DNA of 64,000 nucleotides. Origin: Tieghemiomyces parasiticus (lineage: Eukaryota > Kickxellomycota > Dimargaritomycetes > Dimargaritales > Dimargaritaceae). The stretch covers positions 1 to 64,000 of the forward strand of contig JANBPT010000004.1 in assembly GCA_027575765.1 (NCBI GenBank), read 5' to 3'. Shown here in pieces: positions 11,107 to 20,588 of this stretch. Each line of letters begins with the position of its first letter. The stretch's first letter is position 1. The notes beneath the pieces are model-generated. The model made no database searches, was not told where the DNA came from, and worked only from the letters and a program-made list of their open reading frames with translations. The translations under genes were made by a program, and so were the position numbers.

Positions 11107-11813
11107 GCGACATACTTGCGACCATTATTTATTCTCTATCCGGATCCTACACAATACATACAAGCCCCCGCCTCTACCCTTTGTACATACTCAATAGTGA
11201 AGAGGTGCTGACGTCCAGCAGGCCTGCCTAACGGCCGTTGTGACGGTAGTGGTAGGGAAGAACACGGGGCTTGGGTGGGGGAGAGGCATGCATATTCTGC
11301 GGGTGAGGGGGGGAGGTGGCCAACGTCAGTCATTCCCTTCTTAATCCTGATATATTGGGATTGCCACTCTTACTACTCGTTTCATCCGGTTTGACGATCC
11401 CAGGGGGGAGAGGGCAGATGGGAGGAAGGGAGACAGCCTAGCCCCGTTATAATTGTTACGGCTATTCGACTCCTGCCCTGCTGAGGTCGGGCGGGCGTAG
11501 ACTGCCATGCAACCCTTCCCCTCCCCCTCAATTTCTCTAAGCAGGGCGCTTATTTTATCCTTCACACGCAAATGCCCCTGATATTCCCGCGTCTACATCG
11601 CCGCCTGAGCTCGTCCGTGGACGCTGTCGTGCGTCGTCTAGTTTGTGCTCCTCGTTTGGTTGTCAGCTGGGCCGTCAGCAACTCCGCCTTTAATTTTTTC
11701 CCTCCCCTACTGGACATTCGCATGTTGATGTATTGCATTGGCACACTCCCCTTCACCGCACCACCTGATTCCCCCTCATTCTTTAAGCATTTTTTTGATA
11801 TATATATATAGGT
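11107..11813. other. Intergenic with TA microsatellite abutting the next start codon
   Basis: No gene supported. The stretch ends with a T-rich run and a TA repeat (11798-11810) reading ...atatatag just before the hydrolase ATG. This could be a 3' splice site of a 5'-UTR intron rather than a promoter TATA. Confidence 0.4.
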
Positions 11814-12890
11814 ATGCATTTCCCTCAGGCGTCCCTCATTTCCCCTATGCTAAGCCGTGGGCCGGATCCCGCCGAGACCGGGCAGCCCAGTCGGGGGCTC
11901 AGTACCGTTGGCAAAGAGGCAGAGCAGCCCCTGGCTCACCTACCCACCCCGCTGCTTTCGGACACCCTGGTCCACCAGGCCTACTTCACGATACCGACCC
12001 ACTCGGACGAATGTGCCTCGGAATTCCGACTTTACTACGAGCACCATGGCCGGGGGCCGCGGCGGCTAGTGTTCGTGGGCGGGTTGGGCATGAGCCTGGT
12101 AGGATGGGAACATCAGATTCGCCACTTTGCCGCCCTACCCGAGTACCAGGTATTGGTCCTGGATAACCGCGGGGCCGGGTGGTCCGATACTCCGCCGGGG
12201 CTGTACACCACTAAAGCGATGGCCCGCGACGTCCTGGCGCTCCTCGACCACGTCGGGTGGACGACCGAGGTGCACCTGGTCGGGTTCAGTCTCGGCGGCA
12301 TGGTGGCCCAGGAAATGGCACTCGAGAGCAACCTCGACCGATTCGCTACCTTGACCTTCGTCAGCACCACGACGGGACGCCGCTTCTTCCCGCCGGCCAC
12401 GTCCTACCTCAACGCCCGCCTCATGGTCACCCGTGACCCGCGACAGAAGCTCCAGATCCTCAACCAGCTCCTGTACCCAGAAACCTGGCTGCAGGATCCC
12501 TATTCCGGTCCCGCGGACCCGAATTACCCGGCCCACCAGGTCCGTTCCAACCGGGACTTTGTGGCCCAGTGTACGCTCCGTCAGGGCGCCCATACGCGGT
12601 CGCCCACGGTATGGGGGTCCATGGCACAGTTTTCGGCGTCTCTAAGGCACTCCATGTCCGCCGCGCGCCTCAAACCCCTCCGCGACCAATCACATATCCG
12701 GTGTCTGGTGCTCACCGGCACCGCTGATCGGATGATCCCTTCTGCCGACTCGTTACAACTGGCCAGCCTGTTGCGCGCCCCGATCTACACATTCCCCGGC
12801 TCAGGACACGTCCTGTTTTTCGAACAGGCGCGGCGCTTCAACTCTATCCTGGCCCTGCATTTTGACGGAGAATCCGTAGTCGACATGTAG
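11814..12890 (+). CDS. Alpha/beta-hydrolase fold protein
   Basis: Single-domain alpha/beta hydrolase, 358 aa from the first ATG, substrate unknown. The fold is clear: a strand with FVGGLGMSLVGWEHQIRHF forming the oxyanion region, VLVLDNRGAGWSD, nucleophile elbow GFSLGG with Ser at about residue 159, acid Asp at about 305 in LTGTADRMIP, and His at about 332 in GSGHVLFFEQ. A complete Ser-Asp-His triad argues for a live esterase/lipase-like enzyme. The first 50 residues (rich in Pro/Ser/Gly) lie outside the fold. The start is uncertain: the ATG at 11814 follows directly on a TA repeat that could be a splice acceptor, and a second ATG lies at 11847. It is convergent with the MFS gene downstream; an AT-rich tail (12905-12940) follows the stop. 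Confidence 0.85.
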   Translation: MHFPQASLISPMLSRGPDPAETGQPSRGLSTVGKEAEQPLAHLPTPLLSDTLVHQAYFTIPTHSDECASEFRLYYEHHGRGPRRLVFVGGLGMSLVGWEHQIRHFAALPEYQVLVLDNRGAGWSDTPPGLYTTKAMARDVLALLDHVGWTTEVHLVGFSLGGMVAQEMALESNLDRFATLTFVSTTTGRRFFPPATSYLNARLMVTRDPRQKLQILNQLLYPETWLQDPYSGPADPNYPAHQVRSNRDFVAQCTLRQGAHTRSPTVWGSMAQFSASLRHSMSAARLKPLRDQSHIRCLVLTGTADRMIPSADSLQLASLLRAPIYTFPGSGHVLFFEQARRFNSILALHFDGESVVDM

Positions 12891-13334
12891 GGGAGGGGGA
12901 GGGGTTCACACTTTATTTAAATATTTATATTATCTCTCTCTCAATATTGTGTTTCCATAGAGAGTGTAGCATGTACTATTTCTCTAATCATTTTTCTTCT
13001 GCGACACACCTGAACTTCAACAAGTTAATCTTTCCTGATTCTCAGTAGCGAATTTATGACTTGGTCCAGTGTGCAACGGGGTTGAGAAACAGTCGAGGCG
13101 GGCCAGGCGGTCCGCAATGAATGGGACTGTGACTAGCATGGGCCTACGGGGGCACCGGTAAACGGCGGGATTGGCGACTCAGGTATGAGGGCCCGGAGCG
13201 GGGCAGGTCGTGTGGCAGGCCTATGGTGATGTAGGAGCGCATAGCCAATTATGTTGGCGGACTGGGGTGTGGGAGGTAGAGGGGTGGTTGGTAATACAAA
13301 TACATGTCCATGTGTAGGAAGGATATATCAGCGG
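12891..13334. other. Intergenic between two convergent genes
   Basis: Shared 3' region of the hydrolase (+) and the MFS transporter (-). It has an AT-rich part at 12905-12990 and otherwise no coding signal. Confidence 0.5.
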
Positions 13335-14732
13335 TCACTGAGCCTTGAGGACGCGGAAGCGCAGGACCAGCAGACGAGCGAGGGCAATGGCACTGAACAG
13401 GCATAGTCCGGCGGTGACCTGGAAACTGTTTTGGAAGCAGTGAGCACCCGTACACATCGGCGTGCCGGCAGGGGCGTGGGCATCGTAAACCAGGCCAAAC
13501 AGGGTGTTGCAGGTGTGGCCACCGATAGCCGGAGCCAGAACCAGCCAACCCCAGTGGTAGCCGAGGTGGGAGTTGCCCCAGTACTCGCTGGTGACAGTGG
13601 GACCCAGGGCGAACACCGTGCCGTAGGCGGACCCGATGAGGACGGTCAGGAGGTAGAGACCAGTGGTGGACGTTAGGTGGGTCACCCCCAGCTGGGCAAA
13701 CAGCATGACCACGGCGGCGGTGAGTAGCAGGGCGATGCGTGGCAGCCCGTGCCGCCGAAGCAACACGTCCGAGGCCTGGCCCGAGAGTACGCGGGAGCCA
13801 AAGTTGCTGAGACTGAGCAGGGACACAATGTGGGTACGAAGCTGAAGGGTCGCGGCCGGAGCGGCGTCCGTGGCAGCTAGGGTGTCAACAACGGTGCCAA
13901 TATTGTTGATAAACATGAGGCCGGCGCCCGTCACGCCAAACAGGCCTAGGAACAGGTACAGAGCCTGGGGGTCACGGAAGAAGGTACGCTGGCTGGCCGG
14001 GTTGAGCGCGCGTGGGACCGGAGCTACCGGGGTCGCCAAGTCAACGGGCCCGATAAGCCGAGCCGCTTCGCTGGGCACACCGATGACCTCAGGGGACGCT
14101 GGGGGCACGACGCGAAGACCAGCAGCCGCAATAAAGTGAGCGCCACTGGTAGCCGCGGCTAAAAAGGCCAGAAACCGAGCCTCCTCGTGTAGGACCGGCA
14201 GGCGGTGCATCTGGGAAAAGAAGAAGGCCGAGAGGCCAAACAGACCAATGGCGGTGCCTAGGGCCAGGCCACGGTGGCGCGCAAAGTTGCGGGCGGTGGC
14301 CGACATGGCGGCCATGTATGCGGCCTGGCTGCCCATGCCTACCAAGGCAAAGGCGAAGGCGGCCAGGGCCACGGTATGCGGCGAGGCGTCGTCGGTGTCA
14401 GTGGGGACGTGATTGAACAGGTGGGCCAGTAGACTATAGCCGACCAGAAGTAGCCCCCCGCCGAGAAAGGCCGGCGGCCGGGGTCCGAGACGGTCGACCA
14501 GGGCCCCGCACACGGGTCCGCTCAAGTAGAGCCCATAGTCGCCGGCCGAGGCCACGACGTTAGTCTGCGACGAGCTGAAGTGCAGCACCGCGTTAAAGGC
14601 CGGGCCGTAGAGGGAAAAGAGGTACACCGTTCCTGCCCCTAGCATGGACAGGCAGCCCACCAGGTAGGCCACCGTCACCTGGGTCGTTCGCCGCATAGGA
14701 ATCTCGCAGAGGCGAAGTGAGGGAGTGAGCAA
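13335..14732 (-). CDS. Major facilitator superfamily transporter, MCH1/nodulin-like type
   Basis: Polytopic membrane transporter of up to 465 aa with about 12 hydrophobic segments. The start of TM1 to TM2 reads AGTVYLFSLYGPAF, then SSSQTNVVASAGDYGLYLSGPV, the pattern of yeast Mch1-like and plant nodulin-like MFS proteins. The loop motif ALVDRLGPRPP follows TM2 (cytoplasmic loop 2-3 motif A). A long hydrophilic loop (about residues 205-250, Pro/Ala-rich) separates the halves. Later hydrophobic segments include LLTAAVVMLFAQLGVTHL and LYLLTVLIGSAYGTVFALGP. Mch1 is monocarboxylate-permease-related but has no proven substrate, so none is assigned. Two start candidates exist, 14732 and 14696; the second (MRRTTQVTV) lies just before TM1 and is equally plausible. 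Single exon. Confidence 0.85.
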   Translation of the reverse strand: MLTPSLRLCEIPMRRTTQVTVAYLVGCLSMLGAGTVYLFSLYGPAFNAVLHFSSSQTNVVASAGDYGLYLSGPVCGALVDRLGPRPPAFLGGGLLLVGYSLLAHLFNHVPTDTDDASPHTVALAAFAFALVGMGSQAAYMAAMSATARNFARHRGLALGTAIGLFGLSAFFFSQMHRLPVLHEEARFLAFLAAATSGAHFIAAAGLRVVPPASPEVIGVPSEAARLIGPVDLATPVAPVPRALNPASQRTFFRDPQALYLFLGLFGVTGAGLMFINNIGTVVDTLAATDAAPAATLQLRTHIVSLLSLSNFGSRVLSGQASDVLLRRHGLPRIALLLTAAVVMLFAQLGVTHLTSTTGLYLLTVLIGSAYGTVFALGPTVTSEYWGNSHLGYHWGWLVLAPAIGGHTCNTLFGLVYDAHAPAGTPMCTGAHCFQNSFQVTAGLCLFSAIALARLLVLRFRVLKAQ

Positions 14733-15972
14733 TGAAGGTGGTAGTCCAAAAGAGCGAAATGCGTGACGGGCCTCGAGTTAAAACGGGAGGCTGTGTAAGG
14801 GTTTGGTAATGCTACGGTGTCGAGAACCGCCCGTACTAAAGGCAGGCAGGCAGGTGGATAGGGCTATAGACAAAAAGGCGAGGGAAGGGCTGGTGGTAAT
14901 TATGGATGGCGTAGACGGATAGTTTTGGGTAGCAGAGATTGCATAAAGAGCGGGGGGTGGGCAGTTCCGACACCGACCAGCTGCGCCGGGCAGCGATATA
15001 TATATATATATAGGCAGTCATGAGGGGGCCGCCTCTGCCTAAAGGACCCACCCCTCGCCCTTCCCGCGAGTCGGCCGGCCCAGCCAGAAACAAGCTGGGT
15101 AATAGGAGTCAGCTGCCGGTGTAGACCCTCCCGTGGTCCACCCACTCAAGCAGACTCCAGCGGCCCAGGGGGTAACGATAGGCTAATCACTTTCATCCCG
15201 AGTTCCCTCCCACTCCTAGATCCCGCTACCCACGGCAAGGGTGGGGGCTCGGCAGTGGCTCGCGCGGCGTACCGAACGATGCTGAGCAGCTAAGGCGATC
15301 ACACCCTGGGCGGGACTCGTTGGGCCGTCGGCCATTGCCGTCGGGGCTCTTTTGTAACTTGTATCCCTACGGGAGGGGAGGTGGACAATAAGGCGCAACT
15401 AAGGGCCTGCTGTCGGTCCCACTAGCCAGCGGACGACCTCGTGGAGGAAATCCCCACACCGTGACGCCTTACAGTCCTGGCCACTATGAATTGTAGGTAC
15501 ACCGTCTCACTGGTTGGTGAGATCAGCTGCGCAAGGGACCTGAGTTGTGGTGTCTCACCCCCTAGGATCTCCGCCCAGCGTTATTAGCAACCCTGCAGTA
15601 GTAGGGGTGTCGGGTCATAGGGGTCGATCCGCCGGAGGACAGTCACATGGTCCAAGAGGGTCGCGTCCGGTGACTCATTGCACCGGTAATTTGGTCGGTC
15701 TGGTGGCCGAATCCCGCCGCGTCAAGGAGCGGGACAAACATAGGGGCCGTTAGCCCAACGGTGGCTCCCCCTAACCAGGGGATCCGCCGTCCCCTGCCTA
15801 CTTGTAATCGTCGGGTCACAGCACAATAGCGACCGGCAGCCGTTCACGAATTTTATCGAACGAACGCAGGGTGTAGTCCCCTGCCCAGCTCCCCGGGTTC
15901 ACCGTGCCCTCCAATCCGGAAATGTACATGTATTGATAGCGAGTATAAAAGCAATATCGGGTGCAAATCAAG
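14733..15972. other. Intergenic upstream of MFS gene; 3' flank of ESS2
   Basis: No gene recognised. An AT dinucleotide repeat occupies 14996-15012, about 265 bases upstream of the MFS start and readable as TATA on either strand. Short frames at 15216-15753 are not protein-like. No tRNA could be folded by eye. Confidence 0.5.
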
Positions 15973-17430
15973 TCACCTTTGCGGGGGCGGCTTTGGACTG
16001 TAACTGGCACGCAATTTCTGGTCTGCAGCGGGCGAGGCGCGCGGGCTGGCTAATAGGTCGCTCGGCCGACGGGTCATGTGGTACAACCGTCGGGCCGCGG
16101 GTGACAGGGCCTCATGGCGCAACGACCGACCGGTCGGGGTCCGAGGGGTCTGTCCACGTCTGGTGAGTGGGCTGGCTCGTGGGGAGGTCATCCGTTGTGG
16201 GGTTGCCCGTCGCACCGCTTTCTCAGCGAGGCGCTGGCCGAGTAGGTCGCGCGAAGAAGCCGGAGGGAGGGTGTAGCGCGGACCGACCTCGAGGGACGGC
16301 ATTGCTGAGGAAGGCGTTGGCAGCGTACCGGAGCGGTCCAGGTCTACGGGTGAACCGCCCATCTGGCCCCAGGTCAGGAGTGGGTCATCCAGATCGTCTG
16401 GATGGAATGTCGGCGTGGAGGCTACCAACGGGAACTCGCTATGGCTGCCGGCATTGTAATCCTCTCCGCCGGTCGACATGGGCGAGTCCCCGCCTGTCAC
16501 CGTAGGGCCGGGCCGTCGGGACAGTAGGGCCTGTTTGAGCAAGTCGGGCTCGCGGAACCGCGTGTTGGCGTGGACGATCACCTTTGGCTGGGTGCGGTCC
16601 CGCTGGACGGAGGGGTCCGCCCCCAATCCATCGGGTGCAAACATAAGCGTGTTTTTAGCAGTGAAGTTCCAGGAGTCGATAGAGGCCGGTCGGTCCATAT
16701 CGGACGGAGCTCTAATGAGTAGCGAGTCGGTGGTCGACGGGGCGGCACTGGAGAATACGACCAAAGTCCGCTCAGTCTGGGCCTCAGCAGGTAGGGTGGT
16801 CCCCGTGCGGTCCGCTTCGGATGCTGCTGGCACCTTGGCAGCGCCGGGCATGAGCAGTCGCTGGGCGACGGGGCCGTCACCGGCGGGGAGACCCCGTTCG
16901 GCCAGTTTGCGGGCCCGGGCCTTGGCCTCGGCGGCGTAGGCCCACGCGTAACGTCGCCGGCGTTCTTGGTTTTCGTCATCCATCAGCTCATTAAAGCTAG
17001 TATTATCCTCGTTCTCGTAGCGGGCCTGAAACTGGTCGAGGGTCATTGGCGGACACGGCTCGGGGTCGTCAGACGGGCGCTCGCTAGCTTCGGACCGAAC
17101 ACTGGGGGTGACGGCGTCCCACTGAGAGGCCGCCCGGGCATGGACAAGGATGGCCGCGGCGGGGGTGTGGCCAGCCTCGGTGGCTTGCCGGATCCACGCC
17201 ATAGATGGTGGCACGGTCACGGCTGCCAGCTGGGCATTGTCCTGCTGAATCTGGGCGACATGGGGAAAGAAGTCCCGCTGGATAATCCGATCCAGGGTGG
17301 CCACGTAGGTCTCCTCGGAAAGCACCGCCTTGCCATTTCGACCCGAATGAGTCGGGGAACCGGACGTCGTGCGAGTCAAGGCGAAGTCGGCGGCATGGGT
17401 CGGCGGTGGTAAGTCGGGGGGCGAGGGCAT
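15973..17430 (-). CDS. ESS2/DGCR14 (Bis1)-family nuclear splicing-associated protein
   Basis: Homologue of ESS2 (DGCR14 in man, Bis1 in fission yeast), a nuclear protein of spliceosomal C complexes that supports accurate 3' splice-site use. The diagnostic start of the family domain is present: VLSEETYVATLDRIIQRDFFP (21 residues in the sequence; key part YVATLDRIIQRDFFP) followed by HVAQIQQDN. It continues with MTLDQFQARYENEDNTSFNE, then the basic helix ENQERRRRYAWAYAAEAKAR. The C-terminal third is Ser/Pro/Arg-rich with several T/S-P sites (SPAARRLYHM, ending LRASYSPKPPPQR). The same frame extends 97 codons upstream to 17721, but that extension lacks family resemblance, so the ATG at 17430 (MPSPPDLPPP) is chosen, giving 485 aa. 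The gene is divergent from CLN3, with 862 bases between starts. Confidence 0.88.
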   Translation of the reverse strand: MPSPPDLPPPTHAADFALTRTTSGSPTHSGRNGKAVLSEETYVATLDRIIQRDFFPHVAQIQQDNAQLAAVTVPPSMAWIRQATEAGHTPAAAILVHARAASQWDAVTPSVRSEASERPSDDPEPCPPMTLDQFQARYENEDNTSFNELMDDENQERRRRYAWAYAAEAKARARKLAERGLPAGDGPVAQRLLMPGAAKVPAASEADRTGTTLPAEAQTERTLVVFSSAAPSTTDSLLIRAPSDMDRPASIDSWNFTAKNTLMFAPDGLGADPSVQRDRTQPKVIVHANTRFREPDLLKQALLSRRPGPTVTGGDSPMSTGGEDYNAGSHSEFPLVASTPTFHPDDLDDPLLTWGQMGGSPVDLDRSGTLPTPSSAMPSLEVGPRYTLPPASSRDLLGQRLAEKAVRRATPQRMTSPRASPLTRRGQTPRTPTGRSLRHEALSPAARRLYHMTRRPSDLLASPRASPAADQKLRASYSPKPPPQR

Positions 17431-18292
17431 GCGGAAATAACGCAAAGGGGTCGAGGTAGATATGGGCAGGAAATATAACCGGTACGGGACAGGAATGGAA
17501 CAGAGGACTAGCGAGTGTCGCCCCGGCCAGAAGAAACAAGGTGGCGGATAGGCAACTGGGGCCAAACGGTGGCCTGGCGCAACCCAGCCACTCCGCCGCA
17601 GTGGCAGCTTGAATCGACTAACCTGCCTTCCACTGACGGGCCTGGGTTCGTAAGGGTTCCATGAAGCAGGTGGCCACGCTTGAGTTGGTAGCAGGCGCAG
17701 ATAGCAGAGCGGAGGCAGCACGGTTAGGCGAAGACCGCCTGATGCCCTTTTGGACGGGGGTACTTTCGTACTCCACCCCCCTGGCTACCCACGCCGTTCT
17801 TACTTGGGCCTGGCAGTGATCAATGAGCCCAGGCTTCAGGGCGGTTGCGCCTTGGACCCTATCCCCTTCCTGCCTCTGGGTTCCAGTGGACGCCTGGTCA
17901 CCGTGACACCGTCCCTGGCCCATGCTAAGGCTCTGCCCGTGGGAGGCTACTCACTTCTCATTTAGTGCAACTGATTTAGTCTTCGTAACCGCAGTCCCGT
18001 ACCGTTTAGCGCCTATCCAGGTTTTACGTTGCTGAGTTGTACCAGAAGACAACCCTTATTTCTAGCTACTTACGCCAGTACCAACAGCGTCTGGTTTCTG
18101 GCTGGGTACCGTTGGTCAATCTCCCCCCTCTCTCCGTTACACGGCATCGCACTACCTCCGCCGGCTCTTTAGGGCACTAGAGTGTACCAGGAACTCTGCG
18201 ACCAGTCCGTCTCGCCTTTACTCCAAGAGCGCACCTGGTCGGTACTCATTGACCACGCCCCACCCGCTCACCCTTCATTCAGCGTAACCCTC
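17431..18292. promoter_or_regulatory. Divergent intergenic region shared by ESS2 (-) and CLN3 (+)
   Basis: The 862 bases between the two start codons hold no recognisable gene. Both leaders must start here, so it is a candidate bidirectional promoter. An open frame at 17750-17965 is not protein-like. No clear TATA element on either side. Confidence 0.4.
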
Positions 18293-19816
18293 ATGGTCGA
18301 ATTTGCAGACCGACGGCCTCGCCCACCGTCCCCAGCAGAGTACCCGGACCCGCACCTGGCGAGCAGTGACGACGAGGCCGACTCTGGGCCGGCCGCAAAC
18401 GCGTTCGCGTGCAGCCCGGGAATCCTTGTGGCCTTCTTCTTCAGCGGACTCATCAACAACTACGTCTACACCGTGTTTCTATCGGCAGCCGTCGATATCC
18501 TCGAAGCCAGCCCGGGGACGCCCAAGGGTGTGGTCCTTCTGGCCGATATCATGCCGTCCCTGATGATGAAGCTGGTGGCGCCCTACTACATCCACCACGT
18601 CGGATACGGCACTCGGGTGGCTGTTTGCTCGCTGGCATCCTTTGCGGCCCTGCACATCGTGGCGACCTTCGACGCCCTCCCCCTCCGTCTGTGCGGTGTC
18701 ATCCTGGCGTCGGCTGCGTCGGGGCTGGGCGAATTGAGCTTCCTCATGCTGACCTCCTACTTCGCCCCCACGGTGGTGTCCGCCTGGGCCTCCGGGACGG
18801 GCGGGGCCGGAGTTACTGGTAGTCTGTCGTTCCTCGCCTTCACCACATGGTTTGGGTTGTCCACCTCAACCACCTTACGCACCGTCAGTATCTTGCCCCC
18901 GCTCATCCTCCTGTTCTACCATCAATTCCTGCGTGCCCCACTGAACGCTCGTTTGGGGGTCCCGAGTGGCGCCTGGCGTGACCACCGGTGGCTGGGTCGA
19001 CTGCGGGCCACCTGGTTGGGACGCTACATCCCGGCATCCTTGCACACCCGCTACGAGGCGGTCCTACCCGGCCGCGCCAGAGCCTCGGTGGATGTAGAGC
19101 ACGCGGATGCCCTATTCCTCCACGAGGACCACCTGGCCGCCTTTGTCCCGCCTGGCCTTACCACGCCGCCTAAGCCGCGACGAGTGACCGACGACGACAA
19201 ACCCCTTCCGGCGCGGTACGCCCATCTCCCGCCGATTCCCGTGAGCGACATGACCCTCGCCCAGCGGCTCCGCGTCGTCCGGCCGCTGCTCCCTATCTAC
19301 ATTCTCCCCCTCCTGGTCGTGTACTGGGCCGAGTACACTATCAACCAAGGGGTCAACCCCACCGTGCTGTTCCCGCTCTCGGACTCCCGGTTCTACCCGT
19401 TCCACCGGCTCAAGGACCACTACGTGTACTACCAGGCCTTGTACCAGATCGGCGTATTCATCTCGCGGTCCAGCGTACACTATTTCCCGGTTCGTCACCT
19501 GTGGTATCCGAGCGGCCTTCAGGTCATTATGCTGGCCGTGATGATTTCGCAGTCCCTCGGGAGTTGGCTGCCGTCCGTATGGTGGGTGTTCGCCCTCATC
19601 TTTATCGAAGGCCTCCTCGGCGGGTCCACGTACGTGAACGCCTTCCTCAATATCCGCCAGGACGTGCCCGTGAACTATCGGGAGTTTGCCCTGGGCGCCG
19701 TGGGGGTCGGCGACGGGATTGGTATCACCCTGGCCGGTCTCACCGCGCTCTGGCTCGAACCCTCCCTGTGCTGGTTTCAGCAGCGCCACGGTAACGACCT
19801 GTGTAGCCAGCTGTAG
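18293..19816 (+). CDS. CLN3/battenin (Btn1) vacuolar-lysosomal membrane protein
   Basis: Battenin family multi-pass protein of the vacuole/late endosome, related to yeast Btn1 and human CLN3 (affected in juvenile Batten disease); linked to vacuolar pH, basic amino acid balance and, in mammals, glycerophosphodiester export. Family signatures: FFFSGLINNYVYTVFLSAAV at the first TM, then GVVLLADIMPSLMMKLVAPY, the GELSFLMLTSYF segment (about residue 147), and after the central loop LPLLVVYWAEYTINQGV and GLLGGSTYVNAFLNIRQDVP. The length is 507 aa against about 440 for human CLN3, the excess being mostly a hydrophilic central loop (about residues 225-320). The start ATG at 18293 is the first in a frame that is open further upstream only from a GTG. 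Acidic N-terminus SSDDEADS. Single exon, polyA signal at 19891, followed by NPC1 in the same direction. Confidence 0.92.
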   Translation: MVEFADRRPRPPSPAEYPDPHLASSDDEADSGPAANAFACSPGILVAFFFSGLINNYVYTVFLSAAVDILEASPGTPKGVVLLADIMPSLMMKLVAPYYIHHVGYGTRVAVCSLASFAALHIVATFDALPLRLCGVILASAASGLGELSFLMLTSYFAPTVVSAWASGTGGAGVTGSLSFLAFTTWFGLSTSTTLRTVSILPPLILLFYHQFLRAPLNARLGVPSGAWRDHRWLGRLRATWLGRYIPASLHTRYEAVLPGRARASVDVEHADALFLHEDHLAAFVPPGLTTPPKPRRVTDDDKPLPARYAHLPPIPVSDMTLAQRLRVVRPLLPIYILPLLVVYWAEYTINQGVNPTVLFPLSDSRFYPFHRLKDHYVYYQALYQIGVFISRSSVHYFPVRHLWYPSGLQVIMLAVMISQSLGSWLPSVWWVFALIFIEGLLGGSTYVNAFLNIRQDVPVNYREFALGAVGVGDGIGITLAGLTALWLEPSLCWFQQRHGNDLCSQL

Positions 19817-20588
19817 ACTCTCTGACGGTTACAGCGCTAGAGCCTTGAGGTTTTAGCGCTTGTGGATAGTAATCAAAGTGGACACTGTATAATAAAGTAT
19901 GATGTCTCAGCATTTAGGGCTGAAGAATCTCAGCCCTTTGAAAAGACTGCTTCGCGTGAATTGGCGATTAGGTTGCATAGCTCAAGACCACGCTTTGGAA
20001 GTGAGCAGCAGCTGGCTATCCTTGCAGCCCCCTTAGGCGGGTAGCATTGATGCCGTCATGGGCACCCACCGCCTGCGGCTCCTGGATCGGCCACTCGAGC
20101 CAATCACGGCCGAACCTATCTCCGACTGATGGCGCGTGACATCTCACTCCGCACGGTGCTCCAGAGGGGGGGAAGGAAGGCGGCGTATGCAGGGCTTTAA
20201 AATATCATACGATATGCACGTCTGAAACCTTCCCTGCTCCGACATGGGCCTTACGGTGCCGTGTTGGGCCATTCGCCTCCAGCCAAGCCCGCACCTTCCA
20301 CGGCTCGTCTCCATGGTGCTAGCTTTAGCTGCGGTGCCCTTCCCCCGCTGAATACGCTCTACCTTTTATTTTGCCACCTTGTTGGTTCTAATCTCAACCG
20401 CATTCCGCCCACTCCAAACCCTCTTCGGCATCACCCAGCGCTACGCACCCAGCTTTGACCTCCACTTTATAGGCTGTGACGTGTGCTAAATCCCCTTCCC
20501 CTTCCACGTCACACATTCACTCCCAGGCTCGCTTAGGCTAAGCCCATTCACCTCTTCCCCCTCCCCTTCCACGCAGCGTCGCATCAGT
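19817..20588. other. Intergenic between CLN3 and NPC1
   Basis: No gene recognised. It contains the CLN3 polyA signal and, over the last 200 bases, a C/T-rich NPC1 leader. Confidence 0.5.
19891..19896 (+). terminator. Polyadenylation signal AATAAA for CLN3
   Basis: Exact aataaa on the coding strand, 75 bases after the CLN3 stop. Confidence 0.5.

Noticed and set aside
15620..15720. ggtcgatcc and ggccgaatccc, resembling tRNA B boxes
   Set aside because: No matching T stem, acceptor stem or A box could be folded around them.
17431..17721. 97-codon N-terminal extension of ESS2
   Set aside because: The family domain starts after MPSPPDLPPP. The extension is aromatic/Pro-rich with no homology and lies in the divergent promoter.
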